Assembly (NCBI RefSeq): GCF_013375035.1
Contig: NZ_CP056032.1
Location: 5,454,001 to 5,518,000 of the forward strand
Reading direction: 5' to 3'
Source of the DNA: Spirosoma sp. KUDC1026
GTDB taxonomy: Bacteria > Bacteroidota > Bacteroidia > Cytophagales > Spirosomataceae
DNA length: 64,000 bases
The position numbers and the translations under genes are program-made. Each line of letters starts with the position of its first letter. Position 1 is the stretch's first letter. Of the stretch, positions 51,501 to 60,254 are shown one piece after another. A model generated the notes under the pieces. The model was not told where the DNA came from, searched no databases, and saw only the letters and a list, made by a program, of their open reading frames with translations.

Positions 51501-53999
51501 TCCACTGACCGAACCTGTGCTGGGACCTCCATTATAGTAGTAGAAGCGAAAACGAGCCGTGGCTACGTTATCAAACGTAGTGGGCAGCGTTACCAAAATC
51601 GCTGTCGTGCTGGCTACGTTGTTGATGACGGAAAAGGTAGCTCCCAAGTCCGTAAAGGTCGTGCCATCCGTAGAGCCGTACACTTTCAGGCTACCCGGCC
51701 GGTTGCCGGTTGAGTTGTTGACTTCGGCCGCATCAAAGCTTAACCGGCCCGCTCTTACACCTGTGAAGTCAACCAGGAAGTCAACCGCCGTGCTGCTTGT
51801 GTTGTCAGATGAGCCCGTAGAAAGCAACACCAGGTTTTCGGTACCTTTCTGCACGCCACCTGATGTACCTGACGCAAACGTCGCAGATGATGCAGTGATC
51901 CGGTTTGGGTCAGGAATCGTTCCCGTTCCGCCCGCTGCTACTGGGGCAAAGCGGTTCGCGCCGGTACCAGCCGTGAAGCTGTTTGCCCAGGTGCTGATGG
52001 CCGCGAAAGTTTCGGTGTACGTAAAGTTAGGCTGCGAAGCCAGTGGCACCGGCACGGGACCGTTCACAGCCGGAGCTGCCGATACGGTTCCGTTAACCGC
52101 AACCGCCGAAGACACGGCTCCGCTGTTGTTGGTTATGTTTCCTGTAAACGTTCCCTGCGTAGCGCCGGTCAGACGTACCGAAATCGTAGCCGTTACAGCG
52201 CCCGAAGCGGGTGTCAGCGTCAGCTGGTTCTGGAACGTAGTACCGTTAGAACTTACCTGAAAACCAGTTGGGGCCGACACCGCTACGTCTGCCGTCAGGT
52301 TGTTTCCCGACAGGTTATAGGTCTGAGCCGCCGAAACTGTACCAACCGTTGTACTGAACGAGGCCAGGCTGACTGGCGTAGCTGCCAGAGTGGGCGCCGG
52401 AGCCGCTACCGTTATGGTAAAAGATGCACTGGCTGTGTTACTGGCTGGATCGGTTGCCGTAATAGTAACCGGTAAGATTCCAGCCGCATCGGGCGTACCG
52501 CTGATAATCAGGGTAGCCGGATCGAAGGTAAGCGTACTGGGCAGTCCCGTTGCTGTGTACGTTAGCGATTGGTTCTCAGGATCGGTAAAAGCAGGAACGA
52601 CATAGCTGAATGCCGTCCCGACCGTAGCGGTCTGATCACTAACCGTAGCGGCAACAGGTGCCTGGTTTGCGTTGATTGTTAGTCCGAACGTAGCGCTGGT
52701 TGAGGCTCCAGCCGCATCGGTTGCCACTACGGTTATGGTCGAAGCTCCCGTTACGGTAGGTGTACCGCTGATAACCAATGTAGTATTATCGGCACTCAAG
52801 CCAGCCGGCACGCCCGTTATTAGATACGAAATCGCCTGCCCTTCGGGATCCGTAAAAGCAGGAACCGTATATGAATAAGGTACGGCTACAACGCCTGTCT
52901 GATTAGCAAACGCAGGCGCAACTGGTGGCTGGTTGGCCGCTTCGACCGTCGTTGTCACCGTCGCGGTCGAGCTATTATTCGTTTCGTTACTTTCAGCAAT
53001 CGTGTTAGCAGGATCGACAACAGCCGCGCCGGGTTGTATCGTCACAGCACCGCTGGCCTGCGGACTCACCGTAACAGTCAGCGTCGCGCTGTTACCTGGC
53101 GTAATTTCTCCTCCGGTGAAGAGTACGACGCCATCCGTTTGTGAAGCCGTAAAATTATTCGCAGTTCCTGCATTGCTATACGTAACGCCCGTGGGTAAGG
53201 TAAACGAAAGCGGTACGTTCGTAGCTGTTGCCTCTCCCCCATTACTGGCAACCAGCGTATAGGTGACTGGCTGTCCTATAGTCCCTGAAACAGGTCCCGC
53301 AAGAGAAACGGTTAAATCGGGTTTTGGTAGGGCAGTTCCCCGAACGGTTACCATATCGAATCGCCAGGTTCCCGATGTCCCATAGGCCGATGTAGGCGCA
53401 GCCGCTGTGTAGCTGGTTGGATTAGCCGTGGGCGTTGAAAATTCAGCAACAATTCGAAAACGAACATCTGCCTTGTCGTTCAGGCCGGCAACTCCGGATA
53501 GATCGTATGCATTACCATTGTAAAACCGGTCTCCCGCCGTAACGGTCAGCGGATTGGCTACATCCGTGTAGGTTGTTCCACCATCAACAGAATATTGTAG
53601 ACGAGAACGATTGGCGGCAGTGTTACTGAAACGCTGATCCCAGGAAATAGTCAAACTTTGGAACCCTGTTGTACTTGTCCGGAATTCAATCCCGGCGGTT
53701 TTGTTCCGAGCCGTAGCTGCCGGGAAAGTTGAGATACTGTACCCGGAATTGTCCGTTGTAATTGGATCGGTCGACCCAGAACCAGCAGCATACGTAAATG
53801 ATGTTCCCCCAACATTGGTTAGGGTACCTACACCAACGGACGGTGCCGTGGTTCCCGTCGCCGGGGCATTGTCGGGCGGATTTGAGTTAAAGTTCCATTG
53901 TACGAGCGTAGTCTGCGCCCAGCCGACATTGATAGCCAGAAGAGGTAGTAGAAACAGACGACAAACCCGCAAAACACAGCTTGGTAAAAAGTGCTTCAT
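42546..53999 (-). CDS. Giant T9SS type A protein: ExeM/NucH-like nuclease, lamin-tail, DUF3616 and putative-Ig repeats
   Basis: 3817 residues with a signal peptide (FLLPLLAINVGWAQ). Rough order: N-terminal beta domain; CARDB/DUF11-like 240-345; two putative-Ig (cadherin-like) domains; beta-sandwich domains with a T9SS-associated pattern (to ~1075); OB-like domain 1076-1200; ExeM/NucH-type nuclease 1355-1660 with FALNELENDG (Glu, ~1405), LVLGDLNAY (~1555) and TSDHDPVIV (~1651), the conserved Mg-dependent phosphodiesterase set; putative-Ig; lamin-tail domain ~1943-2117 (ITEYMYNGTPGEYVEL); Calx-beta-like; DUF3616 propeller ~2343-2676; six putative-Ig repeats; three 190-residue repeat units; and a type A sorting tail ending QTVKIVKQ. 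Likely secreted through T9SS, and an extracellular DNA- or RNA-degrading surface protein. No PorP/SprF is adjacent. Confidence 0.88.
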   Translation of the reverse strand: MKHFLPSCVLRVCRLFLLPLLAINVGWAQTTLVQWNFNSNPPDNAPATGTTAPSVGVGTLTNVGGTSFTYAAGSGSTDPITTDNSGYSISTFPAATARNKTAGIEFRTSTTGFQSLTISWDQRFSNTAANRSRLQYSVDGGTTYTDVANPLTVTAGDRFYNGNAYDLSGVAGLNDKADVRFRIVAEFSTPTANPTSYTAAAPTSAYGTSGTWRFDMVTVRGTALPKPDLTVSLAGPVSGTIGQPVTYTLVASNGGEATATNVPLSFTLPTGVTYSNAGTANNFTASQTDGVVLFTGGEITPGNSATLTVTVSPQASGAVTIQPGAAVVDPANTIAESNETNNSSTATVTTTVEAANQPPVAPAFANQTGVVAVPYSYTVPAFTDPEGQAISYLITGVPAGLSADNTTLVISGTPTVTGASTITVVATDAAGASTSATFGLTINANQAPVAATVSDQTATVGTAFSYVVPAFTDPENQSLTYTATGLPSTLTFDPATLIISGTPDAAGILPVTITATDPASNTASASFTITVAAPAPTLAATPVSLASFSTTVGTVSAAQTYNLSGNNLTADVAVSAPTGFQVSSNGTTFQNQLTLTPASGAVTATISVRLTGATQGTFTGNITNNSGAVSSAVAVNGTVSAAPAVNGPVPVPLASQPNFTYTETFAAISTWANSFTAGTGANRFAPVAAGGTGTIPDPNRITASSATFASGTSGGVQKGTENLVLLSTGSSDNTSSTAVDFLVDFTGVRAGRLSFDAAEVNNSTGNRPGSLKVYGSTDGTTFTDLGATFSVINNVASTTAILVTLPTTFDNVATARFRFYYYNGGPSTGSVSGSRPKISIDNLTITGTQLSTNPALTVSPTTLVGFSTTQGTPSAPQTYTVTASNLVAPITVTAPAGVEISLTAGTGYTTALSLPTTTSSTTVYARLTGTTIGAVSGTITNTSNTTLTASVSISGQVNDPNTPVLAATPTTLSGFSAIQGNASETQTFSITANNLAGQTITVTAPTGFELTTGSVYSTSLTVTPTANASTIPVTIRTTASAPVGTVSGNVAITSGALRANVAVNGTINPTVAITRISSIQGSGSTFNTAFGGSQTIEGIVTRTFAGSSRLNGFYVQEEDADSDGNPATSEGIFVYDPSGLFTGNAGDKIRVTGTVGEFTSSNGGNSSSLTQLTTLTSVINLGASTLPTATPVQFPVTNVSDLERYEGMLITASAASGNLTVTEYFQLGRFGQVVLAANGASNNPGTDARLDQYTQFNAPSVSGYSAYLAEIAKRRIILDDGSTAQNPDPIIFGRGGNPLSASNTLRGGDEVASITAVLDERLEGYRLQSTTGVNFLPANARPTTPPAVGGSLKVAGFNLLNYFNGNGQGGGFPTSRGADTQAEFTRQRNKTIQAIVQSGVDIFALNELENDGYGATSAIQDLVNGVNAVAGPGSFAFINPGTSISSDEITVAMIYKPAKVTPVGAAATLTTSAAFTTVGRFPLAQTFRENATGGVFTAVANHFKSKGSSSGGAGDADAGDGQGQSNGTRTRQAQDLAAWLATNPTGTTDPDILVLGDLNAYAQENPLTALANGGFTNLLPNTSYSYVFDGQVGSLDHALGSASLRAQVSGAEKWHINSDEPSVLDYNVEFKTTGQVSSLYNADQFRTSDHDPVIVGLSLTSPSAPLALTLTATPSNLLTTETTTLSAVVTGGSAPYSYTFTGPGTVTPNGNTASVSAIPTGVQSFTVIVRDATAPTSQTAFATVSVMVTAPNQAPVAPTVSSQTATVGQAFSYTVPAFTDPENQTLTYTATINPANGLVFNPATRVISGQPTTTGVSTVTVTATDPGSLSASTTFTITVNPVPNTAPTVANVIPSQTATVGQVFSYVIPANTFADAETPSALTLSVTGLPAGLSFTSPNTISGTPSTTVGSPVSVTVTAADPGNLSASTTFSLSINAAPAGLIRITEYMYNGTPGEYVELTNVGNAPVDMTGWSYDDNTRTAGSFSLSGFGIVQPGESVVFTEADATVFRTAWYLPTSVKVVGGSNQNLGRSDEINIYDATGSLVDRLTYNDQGIAGSVRTADISAWTERANLGQNLAATYKLSVVGDVQNSYLATTGNLGNPGGYFIPLNRVLVVESGASTTVAEGGATDTYTVALNSRPSADVTVTINAGSQLTTNPAALTFTPASYSTAQTVTVAAVDDNLVEGTHTAQIIHNTSSADVAYNGIATNPVSVTITDNDNPVTAVPAIQVAASTTPYLSLSATGAGYVSGVINDPTDPAATLGINFTLSDTDTPVSSLTVTASSSNSAVASTLTLTGTDAARNLKITPAGVGYSTITVTVTDGVNNGSYVVNYAASAAALTPSTTRFHTGTSDASTAIRIDDNYMLVADDENQVLRLYNRQNSGLPVAGFDFTSSLALTDISGGVPREVDLEASTRLGNRIFWMGSESNADGGNDRPNRNRVFATDVAGTGAAATLTYVGRYDFLRNDIIAWDVNNRHGKGVNYYGLAASAAAGVGSKQTTGFNIEGVELAPDNATAYVSFRAPQVPPTDRKNALVIPVTNFTTLPVSGNGGTQGSATFGAPIELDLGGRGIREIRKNANNEYIIIAGAAGDAGAAPNDFRLYTWTGNAADAPVIRTTDLMALNANGSFESIVEVPSPLMDASAIQLLVDNGDAVFYNDGVIAKELTQNNFKKFRSEIVPLGAAVNTAPTVANTIAPQSATVGQAYTLSLAGVFTDAQTPNGLTLAVSGLPAGLSFVAPATISGTPSVSGVSTITVTATDPGSLSASTSFTLTVSPAPVVNTPPTVANAIAPQSATVGQAYTLSLAGVFTDAQTPNQLTLFANGLPAGLSLSGTTISGTPSVSGVSTITVTATDLGNLSTSTSFTITVSPAPVVNTAPTVANVIAPQSATVGQAYRLSLAGVFTDAQTPNQLTLFANGLPAGLSLSGTTISGTPSVSGVSTVTILATDPGNLSTSTSFTLTVSPAPVVNTAPTVANAVAPQSATVGQAYMLSLAGVFTDAQTPNGLTLAVSGLPAGLSFVAPATISGTTSVSGASTITVTATDPGSLSASTSFTLTVSPAPVVNTPPTVVNTVAPQSATVGQAYTLSLANVFTDAQTPNQLTLFANGLPAGLSLSGTTISGTPSVSGVSTVTILATDPGNLSTSTSFTLTVSPAPVVNTPPTVANAVAPQSATVGQAYALSLAGVFTDAQTPNQLTLTVSTLPAGLSFMAPATISGTPSMSGTSTITVTATDPGSLSTSASFTLTVNPVAVPPTQPFALTGVTTVSCESVSAGARRVSFVPQYTGLTGEPVSFSVVNELSPTMAAGPYSLQLYTDNPVITLVARQGAVVSQFSYNWLANCGGTTPPVNTAPTVANPIAAQSATVGQAYALSLAGVFTDAQTPNQLTLSASGLPAGLSLSGTTISGTPSVSGVSTITVTATDPGNLSSSTNFVLTVSPAGTTPPTQPFALTGVTTVSCESVSAGARRVSFVPQYTGLTGEPVSFSVVNELSSTTAAGPYSLQLYTDNPVITLVARQGAVVSQFSYNWLANCGGTTPPVNTAPTVANPIAAQSTTVGQAYALSLAGVFTDAQTPNQLTLSVSGLPAGLSLSGTTISGTPSVSGVSTITVTATDPGNLSTSTNFVLTVSPAGTTPPAQPFALTGVTTVSCESVSAGARRVSFVPQYTGLTGEPVSFSVVNELSSTTAAGPYSLQLYTDNPVITLVARQGAVVSQFSYNWLGVCGSGNARVTAESVERLSVLVLGNPTPAEAVDIEIRGVAGQAVQVQLINGQGQPVSQQTIEQAGAVERPTIRLGKTAGIYLLQVSTATQKQTVKIVKQ
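42851..44245. repeat. 570-bp tandem DNA repeat, two full units plus a partial one
   Basis: The word agttgtagct recurs at 42851, 43421 and 43991, an exact period of 570 bases (190 codons). Units 42851-43420 and 43421-43990 are nearly identical; the third (43991 to about 44245) covers only the FALTGVTTVSCESV module. Each unit joins that module to one putative-Ig domain. Such identity between units indicates recent expansion or gene conversion. Confidence 0.92.
44239..45936. repeat. Six tandem 282/285-bp repeats encoding putative-Ig domains
   Basis: The repeated word g(t/a)gttgacc or gtattgacc begins at 44521, 44803, 45088, 45370, 45652 and 45937, spacings 282, 285, 282, 282 and 285. The 285 variant carries SFVAPATIS where the 282 variant carries SLSGTTIS. 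Each unit codes for VANAIAPQSATVGQAYTLSL... type domains of 94 or 95 residues. The first unit (from about 44239) is more divergent. Confidence 0.9.
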
Positions 54000-54024
54000 A
54001 TAAAGGAATTGAGTTAGTTGATGT

Positions 54025-54068
54025 CCTGGTAATCTGATGGTATTGAATTACTTCGTCAGATTACCAGG
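54025..54068 (-). promoter_or_regulatory. 13-bp hairpin in the leader of the giant nuclease gene
   Basis: Perfect stem cctggtaatctga (54025-54037) with tcagattaccagg (54056-54068), 18-base loop, 26 bases before the start at 53999. An exact minus-strand -7 box (TAATTTTG, 54075-54082) lies just upstream, so the hairpin would form at the very 5' end of the mRNA; no -33 partner is clear. It may stabilise the long transcript or serve as an operator. Confidence 0.5.
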
Positions 54069-54265
54069 GCGCGGCAAAATTAGTAGCCCTTTCTACACCA
54101 TCCCGTTACTTAACAATCTGTTAATATGAAACTTGCATAATTTACAATTCCCTAATATTACCGTGCTGGTTTACGCTTGCAGCCTGTGACTAGTAGCCCG
54201 TTGCAACCTGATAATCACGCAACTGAAAATGCCTTAGCCGGCTACCTTCCAGGAATCGAAACTGC

Positions 54266-54297
54266 TTTGCAATCCTGCTCGTTTATTCGTAAATTAG
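54266..54297 (+). promoter_or_regulatory. Promoter of uvrB
   Basis: -33 TTTG (54266-54269), 20-base spacer, -7 TAAATTAG (54290-54297, one mismatch to TAnnTTTG). The ATG at 54318 follows 20 bases later, which supports that start over the upstream open frame. Confidence 0.6.
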
Positions 54298-54317
54298 CCA
54301 GATTCCAAGCAGCACTG

Positions 54318-56339
<2,022 letters not shown>

Positions 56340-56446
56340 GCCCCTGAATCAAGCGGAACGTCTACGCTTTTTACGTAGAACCGTTTGATTTTCAGCCAGA
56401 TTTATTGGTTTTTATAGCGATTGGGGTGATAACCTCGACCGTTCCT

Positions 56447-56498
56447 TGAGGTAATGCAACCGGGGCACGCTAGCCCGGCCGGTACTAGCATTACCTCA
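56447..56498. repeat. Inverted repeat between uvrB and the esterase gene
   Basis: An 11-bp perfect outer stem (tgaggtaatgc 56447-56457; gcattacctca 56488-56498) encloses a GC-rich middle (accgg...ccggt) that can pair further. It lies between two convergent genes, so it may be a bidirectional terminator, although T-runs are absent; alternatively a dispersed palindromic element. Confidence 0.55.
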
Positions 56499-56583
56499 TT
56501 GTATTTTACGGCTAATCGTTTCGTTAACAACGGCTCCTGCTCCACCCTAAGCAACTGTAATTAGCCTAACAAATTTCGTTTGT

Positions 56584-57531
56584 TTACCGTCGAAACCCTT
56601 CTCCAATGAACTTCAGTGCATCTGGCAAACCGCTTCGCCAGTAAGGCCAGGTGTGGGCACCGTCGCGAGCCCGGTATTCATGAACTACTTTGCGCTCTAA
56701 GAAGGCCAGGTGCAGTACCGCGTTCCCCATGGAAAGCGCATCGTCGTCCCCACAATCCAGGTACCAGCGAACCCGTTTCAGGTCATTTTCGGGCGCCGAC
56801 CTGGCGAGTACGATCGGACTGTTACGTTTCCAGGTGAGCGTCAGCCGGTTCTCTCCTTTTACAGGACCACTGAAAACGGGACCGTAGACTGTATTATAAC
56901 GCTCATCGGGTACGGCAGCAAAGGTTTCGTCGGTACGAACAGCAGCACTCAGAGCGGCACAGGAACTGAACAGGTCCGGATGATGCATGGCCAATACAAG
57001 CGAGCCATACCCACCCATCGATAAACCCGACAAAGCCCGGTATTCCCGCTGGGGCCGGGTGCGGTACATCGAATCGACATGGGCAATGAATTCTTGGACG
57101 AACATATCTTCGTAACGTACCTTGCTCTGGTAATCATTGATATACCAGCTCGCCCCTGCATCGGGCATGACGATAATCATGGGGGGCAATTCGCCCGACT
57201 GAATCAGTTCGTCAGCAATGCGATTGGCTTCTCCGAACTGCACCCAGCTGGTTTCATTGTCGCCATAGCCATGCAATAAGTACACCACTGGATAGCGTCG
57301 ATTCGATACGTAATAATCGGGTGGCAGATAAATTGAATACTTGACCGGCCGATTCAACAAAGAGCTATTCAACTGCATACTTTCCAGAAGACGAATCTGC
57401 GGGGGCGTCACAACTGGAACGGGGCCGGTTTCCTGAGGAGTTGTCAGTTTCTGACGTCGACGTGACTGTGCCGATACGTCGATCAGCACCAGCAACAGTA
57501 AAAGATTTATGAGTAAACTTCGCACAAACAT
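56584..57531 (-). CDS. Secreted esterase (esterase D-type alpha/beta hydrolase)
   Basis: 315 residues from the ATG at 57531, which gives a signal peptide (RSLLINLLLLLVLIDVSAQ); the ORF opens 24 codons earlier without support. Putative esterase family (PF00756): LPPDYYVSNRRYPVVYLLHG, IIVMPDAGASWYIND, nucleophile GLSMGG (Ser171), and the catalytic His in RARDGAHTWPYWR. Members act on feruloyl or acetyl esters, siderophore esters or S-formylglutathione. Secretion favours polysaccharide or siderophore esters, not the detoxification enzyme. Single gene, convergent with uvrB. Confidence 0.9.
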   Translation of the reverse strand: MFVRSLLINLLLLLVLIDVSAQSRRRQKLTTPQETGPVPVVTPPQIRLLESMQLNSSLLNRPVKYSIYLPPDYYVSNRRYPVVYLLHGYGDNETSWVQFGEANRIADELIQSGELPPMIIVMPDAGASWYINDYQSKVRYEDMFVQEFIAHVDSMYRTRPQREYRALSGLSMGGYGSLVLAMHHPDLFSSCAALSAAVRTDETFAAVPDERYNTVYGPVFSGPVKGENRLTLTWKRNSPIVLARSAPENDLKRVRWYLDCGDDDALSMGNAVLHLAFLERKVVHEYRARDGAHTWPYWRSGLPDALKFIGEGFRR

Positions 57532-57884
57532 GGGGGTAGAGTCACCTGAAGCTGGGACAAACGGGTATATTGACGTAACGAACGAAAACACCCTTCGGTG
57601 CATCTATTTTTACAGATCTGGTGGAGAAGTGAATACAATCTTTCCCAAAATGAATTAATTTTCGGATAGAATCGAGATGTGTTGAGTTACTTTATTAGTT
57701 ACAACTCGTCTTTCATAGGTTTCTATCGGAGTCGATTACGCAACTAATAAATTGTCGTTTCGCACCAGATCGATCCCATTACGTCAAAATAAACATTTTT
57801 TTGGTCATATCCGATTGTAGTTAGATCAGTAAAACGCCTACTTTCGGGGTATACTAACCCATACTTCAATAATATCGCTTCTTT
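57532..57884. other. Divergent promoter region (esterase / sigma-54-type regulator)
   Basis: 353 bases. A gapped inverted repeat pairs tttattagtt (57691-57700) with aactaataaa (57742-57751), 41 bases apart. A candidate promoter for the regulator gene is ATTG (57814-57817), 21-base spacer, TACTTTCG (57839-57846). I looked for a -24/-12 sigma-54 promoter and found no correctly spaced one. Confidence 0.45.
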
Positions 57885-59036
57885 ATGGCCAAACTGATTA
57901 TCGTGGATGATGAGAAAAGCATTCGGGCAGCTCTACGCGATATTTTAGAATACGAAGGCTACGATGTGGACGAAGCCAAAGACGGCGAAGAAGGGCTTGA
58001 TATGATCTCCCGCACAACCTACGACGTAGCGTTATGCGACATCAAGATGCCCAAAATGGACGGTCTGGAACTGCTGCTCAAAGCAAATGAAATGGGCACC
58101 AACGCTCAGTTTGTCATGATTTCAGCGTTCGGTAACGTCGATAACGCCGTTGAAGCAACAAAACGGGGCGCCTTCGATTTTATCACCAAACCACCCGATC
58201 TGAACCGGCTGCTCATCACGGTTCGCAACGCCATTGAGCACGCCAAACTGGTTCAGGAAACCAAAACGCTCAAGAAACAGATCTATAAGATCAACGAAAT
58301 CGTTGGCGAGTCAGAGCCGATCCGGCGCGTCAAGGACACCATCAATCGCGTAGCACCTACCGAAGCACGGGTCTTGATAACCGGCGCCAACGGAGCAGGT
58401 AAAGAGATGGTAGCTAAACAGATTCACGAAAAAGGCAACCGGGCCAATATGCCCCTGGTTGAAGTGAACTGCGCAGCAATACCTGGCGAACTCATTGAGA
58501 GTGAGCTATTTGGCCACGAGAAAGGTGCCTTTACGGGAGCTAGTGCGAAACGGACGGGCAAGTTCGAGCAGGCCGACGGTGGAACGCTGTTTCTCGATGA
58601 GATCGGAGACATGAGTCTGTCGGCACAGGCAAAAGTACTGCGTGCTCTGCAGGAAAGTAAGATTACCCGTGTTGGGGGCGATAAGGAGGTAAAAGTCAAC
58701 GTACGGGTCATTGCGGCTACCAACAAAGACCTGCGTCAGGAGATCGCCAATGGTAATTTCCGTGAAGATTTATTCCACCGCCTAAGTGTCATTGTCATTC
58801 ACGTACCGCCCCTGGCTGAACGCCGGTCGGACATTATCCTGCTGGCGAATAAATTTCTGCACGACATCGCACGGGAGTATGGCTCGCCGGTAAAAAATCT
58901 GACGCAACCCGCTATGGCCTACCTGCAGTCGCTGCCCTGGACCGGTAACGTCCGCGAGCTACGTAACGTAGTCGAGCGTCTGGTCATCATGTGCGGAGAC
59001 GATATCACGCTGGAAGATGTCAAGCTATATGCATAA
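57885..59036 (+). CDS. Sigma-54-type response regulator lacking a DNA-binding domain
   Basis: 383 residues. Receiver domain 1-120: Asp8/Asp9 and phospho-acceptor Asp52 (ALCDIKMPKMDGLELL), Lys102 (FDFITKPP). AAA+ domain ~140-375: Walker A variant GANGAGKE (167-174; usually GESGTGKE), sigma-54 contact GAFTGA (214-219), Walker B GGTLFLDEIGDM, arginine region FREDLFHRLSVI and WTGNVRELRN. It ends at EDVKLYA with no Fis-type helix-turn-helix, so it cannot bind an enhancer in the usual way. This short form recurs in Bacteroidota. Its kinase is not adjacent; the NtrB-like kinase at 60849-62042 is the nearest candidate. Confidence 0.93.
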   Translation: MAKLIIVDDEKSIRAALRDILEYEGYDVDEAKDGEEGLDMISRTTYDVALCDIKMPKMDGLELLLKANEMGTNAQFVMISAFGNVDNAVEATKRGAFDFITKPPDLNRLLITVRNAIEHAKLVQETKTLKKQIYKINEIVGESEPIRRVKDTINRVAPTEARVLITGANGAGKEMVAKQIHEKGNRANMPLVEVNCAAIPGELIESELFGHEKGAFTGASAKRTGKFEQADGGTLFLDEIGDMSLSAQAKVLRALQESKITRVGGDKEVKVNVRVIAATNKDLRQEIANGNFREDLFHRLSVIVIHVPPLAERRSDIILLANKFLHDIAREYGSPVKNLTQPAMAYLQSLPWTGNVRELRNVVERLVIMCGDDITLEDVKLYA

Positions 59037-59037
59037 A

Positions 59038-59116
59038 GAGTGAATGAGTGAAAGAATGAAAGAGCGAAAGATTGCTGACGCCTAATTCGCTCTTTCATTC
59101 TTTCACTCATTCGCTC
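59038..59116. repeat. 31-bp inverted repeat after the sigma-54-type regulator
   Basis: Arms 59038-59068 and 59086-59116 pair at 30 of 31 positions around a 17-base loop. Each arm is itself a string of gaatgag, tgaaag and agcgaaag words. It spans nearly the whole gap between two convergent genes (stop codons at 59036 and 59118) and probably terminates both, although there is no T-run. Confidence 0.85.
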
Positions 59117-59117
59117 C

Positions 59118-60215
59118 TTATGAAATCATCAGGTTGCATCCTCGCACGTCGGAATTATCGAAGCGGCCGATAACACGGAAACTACCGTCGGTTTCGACGT
59201 ACTGCCCCAGATCCTGCGTTTCGATGAACGAGCAGGAATCCAGATTGGCCAGGTCGATAACATTAATTCCCCCCGACCGACGCTCATTTCCCTCGTCATA
59301 CATCGAGAAAGGGTCGTTTATATCACGCAACAGCACCCGTAACGTAGCGCTGTTGCGGAAAACTCCGCTGCCCATCGAATACGCCTGCGAGAGCAGCTCG
59401 GTCATGCCGTATTCAGAATGAATGGTTTTTATCCCCAGTTGCCGGTTCAGGATTTCGTGTACCTCTTCCCGAAGCAGTTCTTTCCGACGACCTTTCATTC
59501 CCCCCGTTTCCATAACAACCAGGTCCGAACCAAACTCTTTCAGGAACGACAAATCTTCTTGAGTATCCTCGGCCCAGTCCAGCAGCCCAAATGTTACTCC
59601 AATCAGCAGGACCCGCTTTCTCCAATCAGACTCCTCGCTACGCTGGCTTGCCAGCCGGCGCAATTCAGTCGTTAATTCAGAATAGTTGTTCAAATAGAAC
59701 CCACCAGTATTGTCAGGATTTATCTGCGCCATAAATCGCTGAACCATATACACCAGCGACGAATTATTTCGTTCAAGATAGGATGGTAACAACGCCAGGA
59801 TATGGAAATCGCGGAGGGGGCCATACGTCTCCTCGAAAATCCGGACACTGACGGCATCATATAACTCAGGATCGACAACCAGATGGCGACTCGTCTGCTG
59901 ACCGGTTGTCCCGCTACTGGCAAACGTCAGCGGAGCATCCAACATATCTTTATCGGCTTGCAACCCTGTCAGAATAGAATGGGTCTTGAAAAAGCTGATG
60001 GGCATGAACGGAATCTGACGAATTTCTGTCACCGTAGCGGGCGAGCTATTCAATAAACGAAGATATTCGCGATACACAGGGTTGTACGCAGCCTGGTATT
60101 GAAACACCGCTAGCGTCAGTTCATCGAACGTAGTGTCGGTAACGGTCAGAATCTGTTCGCGGAGCGATTGCCGCCGGGCGAATACGTCGTCCGGAAGCGT
60201 TGATAAAAAAGACAA
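59118..60215 (-). CDS. LuxE/acyl-protein synthetase-like protein
   Basis: 365 residues. It resembles the LuxE family of acyl-protein synthetases (PF04443), adenylating enzymes related to AMP-forming ligases: IPFMPISFFKTHSIL, the nucleotide-binding FASSGTTGQQTSRHLV, and HSEYGMTELLSQAYSMG, the equivalent of the family's TE motif. LuxE activates fatty acids for the luciferase aldehyde; in Bacteroidota, stand-alone copies have no luciferase and their substrate is unknown. No lux genes are near. Stop overlaps the end of the long inverted repeat at 59116. Confidence 0.88.
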   Translation of the reverse strand: MSFLSTLPDDVFARRQSLREQILTVTDTTFDELTLAVFQYQAAYNPVYREYLRLLNSSPATVTEIRQIPFMPISFFKTHSILTGLQADKDMLDAPLTFASSGTTGQQTSRHLVVDPELYDAVSVRIFEETYGPLRDFHILALLPSYLERNNSSLVYMVQRFMAQINPDNTGGFYLNNYSELTTELRRLASQRSEESDWRKRVLLIGVTFGLLDWAEDTQEDLSFLKEFGSDLVVMETGGMKGRRKELLREEVHEILNRQLGIKTIHSEYGMTELLSQAYSMGSGVFRNSATLRVLLRDINDPFSMYDEGNERRSGGINVIDLANLDSCSFIETQDLGQYVETDGSFRVIGRFDNSDVRGCNLMIS

Positions 60216-60254
60216 AACAGTAAAAGCGTTTTATTGCAACACGAGTACAACAGT

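Larger units (their letters stand above)
54000..54317. other. Divergent region between the giant gene and uvrB
   Basis: 318 bases holding the leader hairpin and -7 box of the minus-strand gene (54025-54082) and the uvrB promoter (54266-54297). The frame upstream of uvrB is open from 54177, but this part is not conserved protein; nothing else seen. Confidence 0.6.

Noticed and set aside
51559-52260. Plus-strand open frame of 233 codons inside the giant nuclease gene
   Set aside because: Antisense shadow of a repetitive Val/Thr-rich coding sequence; no domain, no start context.
57604-57884. Possible sigma-54 -24/-12 promoter (TGGTCATATCCGATTGTA)
   Set aside because: The spacing between the GG and GC-like elements is two bases too long and the GC is absent.
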